Shown here: positions 23,562-32,009 of the stretch, piece after piece | Position numbering within the stretch: the first letter of the stretch is position 1 | How the letters are laid out: each line of letters opens with the position of its first letter | DNA from: Mesorhizobium sp. | GTDB lineage: Bacteria > Pseudomonadota > Alphaproteobacteria > Rhizobiales > Rhizobiaceae | Reading direction: 5' to 3' | Assembly: GCF_016793485.1 (NCBI RefSeq) | Contig: NZ_JAEULZ010000016.1 | Span: 1 to 64,000, forward strand | DNA: 64,000 nt | The notes under the pieces: generated by a model | Told to the model about the DNA's origin: nothing | Database searches by the model: none | Seen by the model: only the letters and a program-made list of their open reading frames with translations | Position numbers and translations under genes: made by a program

Positions 23562-24563
23562 TTATGTGACAATGAACCCGTGCGCAAACGGATCGCGATC
23601 GTCGATGAAAATGGTGTTGAGACCAGTCTGCCTAGCCCACCCTCCGATGGAGGGGATGATAGCCGGCTTGCCGGCTACATTTGTCTCTCTTTCCACACGT
23701 CCCTTGAACAAAGAACCGATAATCGACTCGTGAACGAAACTGTCGCCGGCCTTCAGCCTGCCCTTGCCATGCAACTGCGCCATACGCGCGGAGGTGCCGG
23801 TGCCGCAGGGCGAGCGGTCGATAGCCTTGTCGCCGTAGAAGACGGCATTGCGGGCGTCCGCCTCGGGATGCTTCGGCCTGCCTGTCCAAAGCATGTGGGA
23901 AAGTCGGTTGATCTCAGGGTTTTCGGGATGCACGAAGCTGTACTTCTCATTCAGCCTCTGGCGCACCGCCGGGCTCCACGCGATCAGTTGTCCTGCGGTG
24001 TAGTCGGCCATGTCGTCATAATTCTGCTGCGGCTCGACGATGGCGTAGAAATTGCCGCCATAGGCGACGTCCACGGTGAGCTCGCCGAGATCGGGACACT
24101 CGACCGTGAGACCCTCGGCGTACAGGAAAGACGGCACGTTCGTGATCCGGACTTCCTCGACATACTCGCCCTCCTGCCGGTACTCGGCGATGACGAGGCC
24201 GGCGGGCGTGTCGAGGCGTAGCACGCCGGGTGTCTTCGGTTTCACCAACCCATTCTCGATCGCCATCGTGACCGTGCCGATGGTGCCGTGCCCGCACATC
24301 GGCAGGCAGCCGGACGTCTCGATGAAGAGGATGGCGATGTCGCAATCCGGTCTGGTCGGGGGATAGAGGATAGAGCCCGACATGACGTCGTGGCCGCGCG
24401 GCTCGAACATCAGTCCGGTGCGGATCCAGTCAAACTCGACGAGGAAATGCGCGCGCCGCTCCATCATCGTGGAGCCCTGCAGCAGCGGCCCTCCGCCGGC
24501 GACAAGACGAACCGGGTTGCCGCAGGTATGACCGTCGATGCAAGTGAAGGTGTGCCGGGCCAT
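23562..24563 (-). CDS. 4-hydroxyproline 2-epimerase (proline racemase family)
   Basis: Converts trans-4-hydroxy-L-proline to cis-4-hydroxy-D-proline, the first step of bacterial hydroxyproline catabolism (LhpA/HypRE role). The start at 24563 gives MARHTFTCIDGHTCGNPVRLV, the family N-terminus; the longer open frame upstream is unrelated. Two acid/base cysteines are present: Cys90 in MCGHGTIG and Cys253 in SPCGTGTSAR. The Cys-Cys pair separates epimerases from the related trans-3-hydroxyproline dehydratases, which carry Thr at the second position. It has 333 residues, usual length. It is the last of three same-strand genes and starts 11 bp after the oxidase gene. Confidence 0.9.
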   Translation of the reverse strand: MARHTFTCIDGHTCGNPVRLVAGGGPLLQGSTMMERRAHFLVEFDWIRTGLMFEPRGHDVMSGSILYPPTRPDCDIAILFIETSGCLPMCGHGTIGTVTMAIENGLVKPKTPGVLRLDTPAGLVIAEYRQEGEYVEEVRITNVPSFLYAEGLTVECPDLGELTVDVAYGGNFYAIVEPQQNYDDMADYTAGQLIAWSPAVRQRLNEKYSFVHPENPEINRLSHMLWTGRPKHPEADARNAVFYGDKAIDRSPCGTGTSARMAQLHGKGRLKAGDSFVHESIIGSLFKGRVERETNVAGKPAIIPSIGGWARQTGLNTIFIDDRDPFAHGFIVT

Positions 24564-24574
24564 GAGGGTCGTCC

Positions 24575-25861
24575 CTAGAAACGCTGCGGGCTGAAGGGTG
24601 AGATATCGATCGTCGGCGCTTCGCCGGAGATCAGATTGCGGATCAGGAGGGCAGTTGCCGCGGCCTGCGTCTTGCCGAGATGACCATGACCGAACGCATA
24701 GAGCACGTTGGGCGCTCGCGAGCGGCCAATGACGGGCAGTGAATCCGGCAGTGACGGACGATATCCCATCCATTCGCGCCCGCCCTCCGTCTTCAGGCCC
24801 GGCAGGAAGCGTTTCGCCTTTTCGAGCATCGCCTTCGAGCGCGCGTAATTCGGCGGCAGATCGAGCCCCCCGAGTTCCACCGCACCGCCGATTCTAAGGC
24901 CGGTGGAGAGGGGTGTGATGACGAAACCATGACTTGGAAAGACCAATTGCCGTTTGACGTCGAACGCATCGACCGGCAGCGTCGTGTTGTAGCCGCGCTC
25001 GGTCTCCAGCGGAATCCTGTCGCCGAGTTGCGCCGCCAGGCGATGCGACCACGCGCCGGCCGCGATCAGAACCCTGCCCGCGCGCGTACTGGCGCCATCG
25101 GAAAACCGAAGCGTGACGTCATTTTGGACCGCTTCCGCGCCGGTTACTTCCCTTCGCTCGAAGCGCGCGCCCAGCGTTTCCGCATAGGCCCAGACAGCCT
25201 TGCCGAGCAGCTTGGGATCGATGGACGTTTTCCAGCCGGGTATAAAAGTCGCCTTGTGGAATTGCGATGAAAGCCCAGGCTGCAGCGCGGCCAGTTCGTC
25301 GCCCTCGATGTGGCGGTAAGGGATTGCGTAGCGATCGCGCGCCTGCCAGCCGGGCAGCGATGCGCGGAACTCGGCTTCGCTTCCGTAGAGTTCCAGCGAA
25401 CCGTCCTCGCGCAGCATGTGTCTCGTGCCGGAACGGTCGAGCAGACTCATCCACTCCGGCTCTGCAAGCTTCATCATGGCGGCCTGTGCCGCCAGGCTGG
25501 CCTCGAAGTGCTTGGGCGAGCCTGCGCGCCAGAAACGCCAAAGCCAAGGCAGAAGCTTTGGCAGGTAGGATGGGCGTATGGCCAGCGGCCCGAGCGGATC
25601 GGCCAGCCACCGTGGCAGGTTCCTGATCATGCCCTTGTGGGCCATCGGCAGAACGTCGGAGAAGGCGAAGGCAGAGGCATTACCGGAACTCGTCTCCTCG
25701 CATACGCCGGTGCGGTCGTAGACCGTTACGCTGAAACCTGCCTCCGCTAGAAGTGCAGCCGCGCAAATACCAACGATGCCGGCACCGACGATGACCACAT
25801 CCCCCGCGCCATCCTGCGACGCGGGGAAGGAGCCAAGCTGGGCCAGATGGTGGGGCGGCAT
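24575..25861 (-). CDS. FAD-dependent D-amino acid dehydrogenase, probably cis-4-hydroxy-D-proline oxidase
   Basis: A DadA-family flavoprotein of 428 residues. The dinucleotide loop VVIVGAGIVGICAA lies near residues 22-35, and VLIAAGAWSHRLAAQLG and GRSRAPNVLYAFGHGHLG are further family motifs near the C-terminus. Its position between a 4-hydroxyproline epimerase and a pyrroline-hydroxycarboxylate deaminase argues that it oxidises cis-4-hydroxy-D-proline to 1-pyrroline-4-hydroxy-2-carboxylate (LhpB role). A general D-amino acid dehydrogenase cannot be excluded from sequence alone. It begins 30 bp after the deaminase gene. A 20-residue leader precedes the FAD loop and does not look like a signal peptide. 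Confidence 0.85.
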   Translation of the reverse strand: MPPHHLAQLGSFPASQDGAGDVVIVGAGIVGICAAALLAEAGFSVTVYDRTGVCEETSSGNASAFAFSDVLPMAHKGMIRNLPRWLADPLGPLAIRPSYLPKLLPWLWRFWRAGSPKHFEASLAAQAAMMKLAEPEWMSLLDRSGTRHMLREDGSLELYGSEAEFRASLPGWQARDRYAIPYRHIEGDELAALQPGLSSQFHKATFIPGWKTSIDPKLLGKAVWAYAETLGARFERREVTGAEAVQNDVTLRFSDGASTRAGRVLIAAGAWSHRLAAQLGDRIPLETERGYNTTLPVDAFDVKRQLVFPSHGFVITPLSTGLRIGGAVELGGLDLPPNYARSKAMLEKAKRFLPGLKTEGGREWMGYRPSLPDSLPVIGRSRAPNVLYAFGHGHLGKTQAAATALLIRNLISGEAPTIDISPFSPQRF

Positions 25862-25891
25862 GCGCGCTCGCGGCAGAAACAGTCCGCTTTG

Positions 25892-26803
25892 CTATGCAGC
25901 CTTCGGCAAGGAAAGTCGAGAAAGATCAGGGCGCTTCGCCAGCGCCTCGCAGACGATCTTCTCGATCGCGGCGCGCCGCTCTCCCGACAGCGGCTGACGT
26001 GGCATGCGAACGCGATCGTTCGTCCCAACTACCAGCGCCTCGACGAGCTTGAGGTTCTGGACGAGATAGGTCGAGACATCGAGGTCGAGCAGCGGGCGGA
26101 ACCAGCGGTAGATGGCCAAGGCCTCCACGCGGCGACCCTGCTTCATGAGCTGATAGATCGCCACCGTCTCTTTCGGGAAGGCGACAACCAGGCCGGCGAC
26201 CCAGCCTGTCGCCCCGACCGACAGCGCCTCGAACGCAAGATTATCGACGCCGGTGAAAAGGTCGAAGCGGTCGCCAAAGGCGTTGATGATGTCGGTCGAG
26301 CGCCGGATGTCGTCGGACGATTCCTTGATCGCCACGAAGCGCTTGTCGCGGGCCAGCTTCTCCATATCGGAGATGGTCACGTCGACGCGGTAGGCAAGCC
26401 GGTTCGAGTAGATCATGATCGGGAGATCGCCGGCCTCAGCCACTGCGGAGAGTGCGGCAACCGTCTCTTCGGGGTTCGTGTGGTAGATCGGCGACGGCAC
26501 AACCATCAGGCCGCTGGCCCCGGCCGCAGCGGCCCGCTTGGCCATAGCAGCCGCCTCGCGGGTGCCGGGCTCATTGATGGTCAGCAAGACCGGCTTCCGG
26601 CCAGCGACCTTCTGCGCCGTCTTGAGGACTGCGATCTTCTCGTCCTGGCTCAGCATCGGGCCCTCTCCGAGCGAGCCGGCGACGATCAGGCCGTCGCAAC
26701 CCGCCTCCATCTGCAGGGCGAAACAACGCTCCATCTCTGCATGATCGAGGCGATCGTCTTCAGTGAATTTGGTCGTGACTGCTGGGAAAACACCGGTCCA
26801 CAT
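25892..26803 (-). CDS. Dihydrodipicolinate synthase-family lyase, probably 1-pyrroline-4-hydroxy-2-carboxylate deaminase
   Basis: A 303-residue class I aldolase-fold enzyme. The start at 26803 (MWTGVFPAVTTKFTED) is the standard family N-terminus; the open frame adds 18 residues that would run through the operator. Catalytic residues are Tyr132 in MIYSNR and the Schiff-base lysine Lys160 in FVAIKESSDD; GSLGEGPML replaces the GTTGE loop of true DapA. With an epimerase and an oxidase behind it, the best role is deamination of 1-pyrroline-4-hydroxy-2-carboxylate to 2-oxoglutarate semialdehyde. The semialdehyde dehydrogenase that would finish the route is not next to it. It is the first gene of its operon, transcribed away from a GntR gene. 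Confidence 0.88.
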   Translation of the reverse strand: MWTGVFPAVTTKFTEDDRLDHAEMERCFALQMEAGCDGLIVAGSLGEGPMLSQDEKIAVLKTAQKVAGRKPVLLTINEPGTREAAAMAKRAAAAGASGLMVVPSPIYHTNPEETVAALSAVAEAGDLPIMIYSNRLAYRVDVTISDMEKLARDKRFVAIKESSDDIRRSTDIINAFGDRFDLFTGVDNLAFEALSVGATGWVAGLVVAFPKETVAIYQLMKQGRRVEALAIYRWFRPLLDLDVSTYLVQNLKLVEALVVGTNDRVRMPRQPLSGERRAAIEKIVCEALAKRPDLSRLSLPKAA

Positions 26804-26816
26804 GGCAACCTCCGTC

Positions 26817-26892
26817 TGATATATCAGTGATATATCTCGACACAGAGGTGGTGTCAATAAGAATTCGATTGTGATATACGAGAAATATATCA
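26817..26892. promoter_or_regulatory. Two TGATATATCA-type operators between the hydroxyproline genes and gntR
   Basis: A perfect 19-bp palindrome, GATATATCAGTGATATATC, lies at 26818-26836, 15 bases before the start of the minus-strand operon. It is built from overlapping TGATATATCA units. A second imperfect copy (TGATATA at 26872-26878, TATATCA at 26886-26892) sits directly before the gntR ribosome-binding site. AT-rich palindromes of this kind in the shared promoter of a GntR/FCD regulator and its catabolic operon are the expected binding sites; that assignment is inference. Confidence 0.75.
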
Positions 26893-26905
26893 GGAGAACG
26901 GACGC

Positions 26906-27571
26906 GTGCTGAACAAGTCACCGAATGCCGGAGAGTCTGGCGAACCCGCGGCAGCGAAGGCCTATCGCACTTTGGAGCGGATGATCGTCACGCTCGAACT
27001 TGCCCCGGGCAGCATTGCCACCGAGGGCTCGCTGATCGAGCGTATCGGTCTCGGGCGGACGCCGGTTCGCGAAGCCATCCAGCGGCTGGCTCTGGAGGGC
27101 CTCCTGGAAATACGGCCGCGCGCTGGCCTTGCCATCGCTTCGCTTCATCCCGGAGACTGGGTCCGTGTCATCGACGCGCGCTGGGGTCTCGAGCTTGTGC
27201 TTGCGCGGTCCGCCGCACGCTATGTCACCAGCGAGGCTGCCGGCCGTTTTCACGTCGCCGCCATCGGCATGCAGGATGCGGTCGTGGCAAACGAAGTGCT
27301 GGCCTATCTGGAAGCCGACAAGGCGATGGATGAAGCATTGGCGCTGGCTGCGGAAAACCCGTTTGCCGCTCGTTGCGCGGCGCCACTGCAAACGCACAGC
27401 AGGCGCTTCTGGTATCGCTACCGCACGGAAACGAGCCTGGCCGAGGCGGCCGGGCAGCATGTCCTGCTTATCCAGGCAATTCTGCACGGCGACGAAACCG
27501 CTGCTGATCAGGAAGCCGACAGGCTCATGACCCTGCTCCGCGCGCACGCCGAAGCGGTAGCGCGGCGCTAA
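26906..27571 (+). CDS. GntR-family (FCD) transcriptional regulator of the hydroxyproline cluster
   Basis: A 221-residue DNA-binding regulator with a GTG start preceded by AGGAG nine bases upstream. The winged helix-turn-helix spans about residues 15-80 (YRTLERMIVTLELAPGS, SLIERIGLGRTPVREAIQRL, GLLEIRPRAGL), the classical GntR pattern. The rest is an all-helical FCD ligand domain. It is divergent from the three hydroxyproline genes, with two palindromes in the shared 102-bp promoter. This suggests a repressor relieved by hydroxyproline or a pathway intermediate, and likely autoregulation. Confidence 0.9.
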   Translation: MLNKSPNAGESGEPAAAKAYRTLERMIVTLELAPGSIATEGSLIERIGLGRTPVREAIQRLALEGLLEIRPRAGLAIASLHPGDWVRVIDARWGLELVLARSAARYVTSEAAGRFHVAAIGMQDAVVANEVLAYLEADKAMDEALALAAENPFAARCAAPLQTHSRRFWYRYRTETSLAEAAGQHVLLIQAILHGDETAADQEADRLMTLLRAHAEAVARR

Positions 27572-27577
27572 ACGCAA

Positions 27578-27880
27578 CTAGGCGCCGTCGCCGAGCGCGG
27601 CGACATTCAATTCCCAATTCTCTCCCGCGGACAGCACGCAGCTCTGTCCGTCGGTACGCGTAGCGAGAATGGTCCATGTGCCCTTGTCCGACACGAAGAC
27701 CTCTATGACGGCCTCGCCATTGACCTGACCGAGTGCGGTCGGCGCTTCGCGATACTCGTCGGACAAGGATTTTACCATCGCTGCCCGGTCCGTGCAGAAT
27801 TCGACCGCAGGCGCCGGCGACGTTGTCACCATCATCATGCTGGTCAGGAAGGCTGGCAGAAGCACCATCTCGCGGATCAT
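27578..27880 (-). CDS. Small secreted protein of unknown function
   Basis: A 100-residue protein that I do not recognise. It begins with a probable Sec signal peptide (VLLPAFLTSMMMVTTSPAPA, cut near AVEFC). The mature part has two cysteines (in EFCTDRA and QSCVLSA), consistent with one periplasmic disulfide, and ends with WELNVAALG. Coding quality is reasonable and the stop lies 6 bp from the convergent gntR stop. No partner is suggested by the context. Confidence 0.6.
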   Translation of the reverse strand: MIREMVLLPAFLTSMMMVTTSPAPAVEFCTDRAAMVKSLSDEYREAPTALGQVNGEAVIEVFVSDKGTWTILATRTDGQSCVLSAGENWELNVAALGDGA

Positions 27881-27994
27881 CTCGGCATCTCCGTATCGCT
27901 TTGGCGCTCGGCGCCTGTCTGCGAAATCAAGGAAAAGCCTAGCCCCGTCGTTCCATCACGAAAATGTAACGGCATGTGACCAACGTGATGGAAC

Positions 27995-28027
27995 AAAAAG
28001 GCCCGACGCTGAGAGCGCCGGGCCTTT
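27995..28027 (-). terminator. Rho-independent terminator of the methylmalonate-semialdehyde dehydrogenase gene
   Basis: A 14-base arm (27997-28010) pairs with 28014-28027 with one mismatch, over AAAGGCCCG and CGGGCCTTT plus an inner CGCT/AGCG, with a 3-base loop. On the minus strand it is followed by a T-rich run. It begins 24 bp after the stop of the gene. Confidence 0.9.
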
Positions 28028-28051
28028 GGTCAATATAAGTGCAGATGCAAC

Positions 28052-29548
28052 TCAGTTCATCGTCGGGATGACAAACTCTGCGCCATCCTTGACGCCGGAT
28101 GGCCAGCGCGAGGTGACCGTCTTGGTCTTGGTGTAGAAGCGGAAGGCGTCCGGACCATGCTGGTTGAGGTCGCCGAAGGACGAGGCCTTCCACCCGCCGA
28201 AGGTGTAATACGCGATCGGAACCGGGATCGGCACGTTGACGCCGACCATGCCGACCTGCACGCGGGAAGCGAAATCGCGCGCCGCGTCGCCGTCACGGGT
28301 AAAGATCGCGACGCCGTTGCCCATCTCGTGTTCGTTGGTGATCTTCAGAGCGTATTCGTAGGTCGGCGCACGAACCACCGACAGCACCGGCCCGAAAATC
28401 TCTTCCTTGTAGATTTTCATCTCGGGCGTCACGTCGTCGAACAGGCACCCGCCCATATAGTAGCCGTTCTCGTAGCCCTGCATGCTGAAGCCGCGCCCGT
28501 CGACGACGAGCTTCGCGCCTTCCTTGACGCCCGCATCGACGTAGCCTTTGACGCGCTCGAGAGCCTGCGCAGTCACCAGCGGGCCGAAATCGGCGGAGCT
28601 GTCGGTAGACGGGCCGACCTTCAGGCTTTCGACGCGCGGGATCAGCTTTTCCATGAGGCGGTTTGCGGTGTCCTGCCCGACGGGCACGGCGACCGAGATG
28701 GCCATGCAGCGTTCGCCGGCAGAACCGTAGCCCGCGCCGACCAGCGCATCGACGGTCTGGTCCATATCGGCGTCGGGCATGACGATCATGTGGTTCTTGG
28801 CGCCGCCAAAACACTGGACGCGCTTTCCGTTGCTGCAGCCGCGCGCATAGATGTACTGCGCGATCGGGGTCGAGCCGACGAAGCCGATGGCCTTGATGTC
28901 CGGATCGTCGAGGATGGCGTCCACCACTTCCTTGTCGCCGTTGACGACATTGAGCACACCGGCAGGCAGACCGGCTTCGACGAAGAGTTCGGCGATGCGG
29001 ATCGGCACGCCGGGATCGCGCTCGGACGGCTTGAGGATGAAGGCGTTTCCGACGGCGATCGCAGGAGCGATCTTCCAGAGCGGGATCATGGCCGGGAAAT
29101 TGAAGGGCGTGATGCCCGCAACGACGCCGAGCGGCTGGCGCATGGAATAAACATCGATGCCGGGGCCGGCGCCATCGGTGAACTCGCCCTTCATCAGGTG
29201 GGGCGCGCCGATGCAGAACTCGACCACTTCGAGGCCACGCTGGATGTCACCCTTGGCGTCAGCGACGGTCTTGCCGTGCTCCCGCGCCAAGATTTCGGCG
29301 AGCTCGTCATATTCCTTGTGCACGAGGTCGAGGAACTTCATCAGCACGCGGGCGCGGCGCTGCGGATTGGTTGCAGCCCAGCCGACCTGTGCCGCCTTCG
29401 CGTTCTCCACAGCCGCGCGCAGTTCCGCAGCCGACGCCAGCGCCACCGTGCCGCGCACAGTGCCGTCGAGCGGCTGCATGACGTCCTGCTTGCGTCCGCT
29501 TGCGCCGGCGACGCGCTTGCCGCCAATGAAATGGCCGTAGTCGATCAT
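28052..29548 (-). CDS. mmsA: CoA-acylating methylmalonate-semialdehyde dehydrogenase
   Basis: Oxidises (methyl)malonate semialdehyde to propionyl-CoA or acetyl-CoA with CO2 release, at the end of valine or myo-inositol breakdown. It has 498 residues, standard for the family. The catalytic cysteine is Cys281 in GSAGERCMAIS. QCFGGAKNHM replaces the usual Glu of hydrolytic aldehyde dehydrogenases, the feature that marks the CoA-dependent MMSDH group. No other valine or inositol gene is nearby, so the pathway is open. It is divergent from a LysR gene 154 bp away, which is its likely regulator. Confidence 0.93.
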   Translation of the reverse strand: MIDYGHFIGGKRVAGASGRKQDVMQPLDGTVRGTVALASAAELRAAVENAKAAQVGWAATNPQRRARVLMKFLDLVHKEYDELAEILAREHGKTVADAKGDIQRGLEVVEFCIGAPHLMKGEFTDGAGPGIDVYSMRQPLGVVAGITPFNFPAMIPLWKIAPAIAVGNAFILKPSERDPGVPIRIAELFVEAGLPAGVLNVVNGDKEVVDAILDDPDIKAIGFVGSTPIAQYIYARGCSNGKRVQCFGGAKNHMIVMPDADMDQTVDALVGAGYGSAGERCMAISVAVPVGQDTANRLMEKLIPRVESLKVGPSTDSSADFGPLVTAQALERVKGYVDAGVKEGAKLVVDGRGFSMQGYENGYYMGGCLFDDVTPEMKIYKEEIFGPVLSVVRAPTYEYALKITNEHEMGNGVAIFTRDGDAARDFASRVQVGMVGVNVPIPVPIAYYTFGGWKASSFGDLNQHGPDAFRFYTKTKTVTSRWPSGVKDGAEFVIPTMN

Positions 29549-29702
29549 GTCTCGCTCCCTGACTGGCTGTGAGTGTTCTTAGGATTGTTTCCATTCTCCC
29601 GCTTCACGGAAGCGTTGGCAACGCGAGCGGGCACGCAACCGTTGTGCGCAGAATAGATAGCAGATACTCTCGGACTGTCATTTTCTGCAAAGGCATAGGC
29701 CC

Positions 29703-30584
29703 GTGAATTGGGACGACGTCCGCATCTTTCTTGCCGTAGCACGAGCCGGGCAAATCCTTGGCGCGGCGCGGCGCCTGGAACTGAACCACGCCACAGTCTC
29801 CCGCCGCATAGCCGCGCTGGAGGACTCGCTCGGAGCGAAGCTGTTTCGCCGACTGACGACCGGTAGCGAACTCACGCTGGCCGGAGAACGTTTTCTGGAA
29901 ATGGCCGAGCGCATTGAGGCCGACATGATCTCAGCCCGTACGGAGCTTGCCGGAGGCGACGAGGCGATCTCGGGAACCGTGCGGATCGGGGCGCCGGATG
30001 GTTTTGGCGTTGCCTTCCTTGCATCAAGATTGGGCGCGTTGACGGCGCAACATCCGGACCTGCGCATTCAACTGGTGCCGGTGCCGAGGTCGTTCTCGCT
30101 TTCCCGGCGCGAGGCCGATATCGCCATCACCACGGAGCGCCCGACAGAGGGACGTCTGGTCGCCCAGAAGCTGGTCGACTATTCGCTCGGCCTATATGCC
30201 GCACGCTCCTACGCCGAAGCACATAGCCTGCCGGAAACTGCGGCAGGCCTTAAGGCGCATCGCCTCGTCGGCTATGTGCCCGATCTCGTTTTCAGCCCGT
30301 CGCTCGACTACGCGCGGGAGTTCAGTGCCGACTGGGACGCCGCCTTCTCGATTTCCTCGGCGCTCGGCCAGGTCGAGGCTGTGCGGTCGGGCGCGGGTAT
30401 CGGCATCCTGCACGCCTTCATCGCCCGGGCGGATCCGCATCTGGTGCCGGTGAAGGCCATAAAGCCGATCCGTCGCGCCTACTGGCTGGTCTATCACGAG
30501 AGCGTCCGTTCCCTGAGTCGAATACAGGCCGCCGCCTCTTTCATCACGCAGGCGGTCGAGCAGGAAAAACGCCTGTTTCAATGA
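29703..30584 (+). CDS. LysR-family transcriptional regulator
   Basis: A 293-residue LysR-type regulator starting at GTG 29703 (NWDDVRIFLAVARAGQILGA). The N-terminal helix-turn-helix is clear (LGAARRLELNHATVSRRIAAL), followed by the coiled linker and a periplasmic-binding-like effector domain starting near residue 90 (GTVRIGAPDGFGVAFLASRL). The position divergent from mmsA suggests control of that gene; the effector is unknown. It ends 195 bp before the Rieske oxygenase gene. I see no evidence that it belongs to the operator-linked regulon downstream. Confidence 0.92.
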   Translation: MNWDDVRIFLAVARAGQILGAARRLELNHATVSRRIAALEDSLGAKLFRRLTTGSELTLAGERFLEMAERIEADMISARTELAGGDEAISGTVRIGAPDGFGVAFLASRLGALTAQHPDLRIQLVPVPRSFSLSRREADIAITTERPTEGRLVAQKLVDYSLGLYAARSYAEAHSLPETAAGLKAHRLVGYVPDLVFSPSLDYAREFSADWDAAFSISSALGQVEAVRSGAGIGILHAFIARADPHLVPVKAIKPIRRAYWLVYHESVRSLSRIQAAASFITQAVEQEKRLFQ

Positions 30585-30717
30585 ACGGAACCGGGCGCCA
30601 TCGCGGCTGAAAAACCGTCCACATCTGGCCCGACCTAACATCCGGGAATCCCGGCGTTTTTTCCGGACTGCACCATGTCGTTTTGCAGTGCGGAATTGCA
30701 AAATTCTACGTAAAGCA

Positions 30718-30747
30718 TTGCAAATCCTGCACAATTGTGCGTATATT
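30718..30747 (+). promoter_or_regulatory. Candidate sigma-70 promoter of the Rieske oxygenase gene
   Basis: TTGCAA (30718-30723) and TATATT (30742-30747) are separated by 18 bp and lie 33 bases before the start codon. The -10 overlaps the first bases of the TTGAATGAATATTCAA operator, so a bound repressor would occlude the promoter. The assignment is by eye. Confidence 0.5.
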
Positions 30748-30761
30748 GAATGAATATTCAA
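30746..30761. promoter_or_regulatory. BetI-like operator copy 1, upstream of the Rieske oxygenase
   Basis: TTGAATGAATATTCAA, an inverted repeat of TTGAAT/ATTCAA around GAAT. It ends 18 bases before the start at 30780. It matches the copies at 34566-34581 and 51226-51241 (consensus TTGAATGNNYRTTCAA). The flank ACAAT that follows is also shared with copy 3 (ACAAA). The likely binding protein is the BetI-like regulator encoded at 52140. Confidence 0.7.
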
Positions 30762-30779
30762 CAATTTCAGAGCGGCTAG

Positions 30780-31979
30780 ATGAACCCACATATGCTCAAT
30801 GTGGCGGTTCCCAACGATTGGGATCGGCGAGGACTTCCCGGCTGGGCCTATCATAGCCCGGCGCTGCTGGAGCTCGAGAAGGAGTTCGTGTTCCGCAACC
30901 ACTGGCAGATCGCCGGACACGTTTCCGACGTGCCCAATCCGGGCGACTACCTGACCATGGACGTGGTGGGCGAGCGTGCGTTGATTGTGCGCGGCAAGGA
31001 CGGCGTCGTCCGTGGCTTCCACAACATCTGCCGGCATCGTGGTTCTCGCGTCGTTGCGGAGAACCAGGGCAACTGCAAGAACGCGCTTGTCTGCCCCTTC
31101 CATGGCTGGGTCTACAACCTTGACGGCACCTTGCGCGGGGCGGCGCGCCCGCGCACCTTCCCCGAACTCGACAAGGAAGAGTTCGGCCTGATGCAGCTCG
31201 ACCTAGAAATCTGGATGGGCTTCATCTTCATCCGCTTCCATCCCGGCCCGCAGCCGTCCGTCGCCGAGCTGATGAGCCCCGTCGAGTCCGAGATCGCTCA
31301 CTACGATGTCGCCAACATGCTGCCGTCCTGGGGCATCTGGACCCAGACTTCGCCGGTGAACTGGAAATCCGTCCGCGACGTGGACAACGAAGGCTACCAC
31401 GTGGCGATGGCGCATCCCGCGTTGCAGGACCTCTACGGCGCGACCTATTTCGACGAGCCGTTCGTCAACGGCGTGTCACGCTCCTTTGCGACCTACAACC
31501 CACACGCCGGCCGCCGCTGGAGCGTGCGCAACTATGTCAAGATCGGTCCGGAGCAGCAGCGGCTGCCGGAGCATCTGCGCAAGGCCTGGATTTACTATGG
31601 TATCTTTCCCAACAACGTCATCACGCTGACGCCGGAGACCGTGCAGTTCTATCAGGAGTTCCCGCTGTCGACCGGCGAGACGGTGCTTCGCGGCGCGATC
31701 TATCGCTATGCCGACGAAAGCCGTGAGCAGGCCGCCGCCCGTTACCTCGCTTATCGTATAGATCGCGATACGATGAACGAGGACGTCCAGCTTTCCGTCT
31801 GGTCGAACGAGTCCATGCTGTCACAATCCTTCAGCGGCTTTTACCTGTCCGACCTGGAGTATGGCGTGCGCACGCACCACGATCATCTGCGCGAGATGAT
31901 CCCGGTTCTCAACCTGGAATCCGCGCCGGACGAAAAGGACATGGCCAACCTGAACGCGGCGCTGCTTAGCCACTCGTAG
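30780..31979 (+). CDS. Rieske non-heme iron oxygenase, alpha subunit (quaternary-amine/ring-hydroxylating type)
   Basis: A 399-residue oxygenase subunit. The Rieske [2Fe-2S] ligands are Cys84 and His86 (CRHRG) and Cys105 and His108 (CPFHGW). The mononuclear iron ligands are His207 and His212 in NEGYHVAMAH, with Asp335 (NEDVQ) a plausible third. This layout is shared by aromatic ring dioxygenases and by N-demethylating or C-N-cleaving oxygenases acting on betaines and carnitine. The BetI-like operator and the amine-type neighbours favour the latter. No beta subunit or reductase gene is adjacent. The promoter carries operator copy 1. Confidence 0.88.
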   Translation: MNPHMLNVAVPNDWDRRGLPGWAYHSPALLELEKEFVFRNHWQIAGHVSDVPNPGDYLTMDVVGERALIVRGKDGVVRGFHNICRHRGSRVVAENQGNCKNALVCPFHGWVYNLDGTLRGAARPRTFPELDKEEFGLMQLDLEIWMGFIFIRFHPGPQPSVAELMSPVESEIAHYDVANMLPSWGIWTQTSPVNWKSVRDVDNEGYHVAMAHPALQDLYGATYFDEPFVNGVSRSFATYNPHAGRRWSVRNYVKIGPEQQRLPEHLRKAWIYYGIFPNNVITLTPETVQFYQEFPLSTGETVLRGAIYRYADESREQAAARYLAYRIDRDTMNEDVQLSVWSNESMLSQSFSGFYLSDLEYGVRTHHDHLREMIPVLNLESAPDEKDMANLNAALLSHS

Positions 31980-32009
31980 CAGCGCAGCCCCTTCACGTCC
32001 GCGAGCGAT

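Noticed and set aside
28157-29572. 471-codon open frame on the plus strand
   Set aside because: It is antisense to the methylmalonate-semialdehyde dehydrogenase gene, which has all family motifs.
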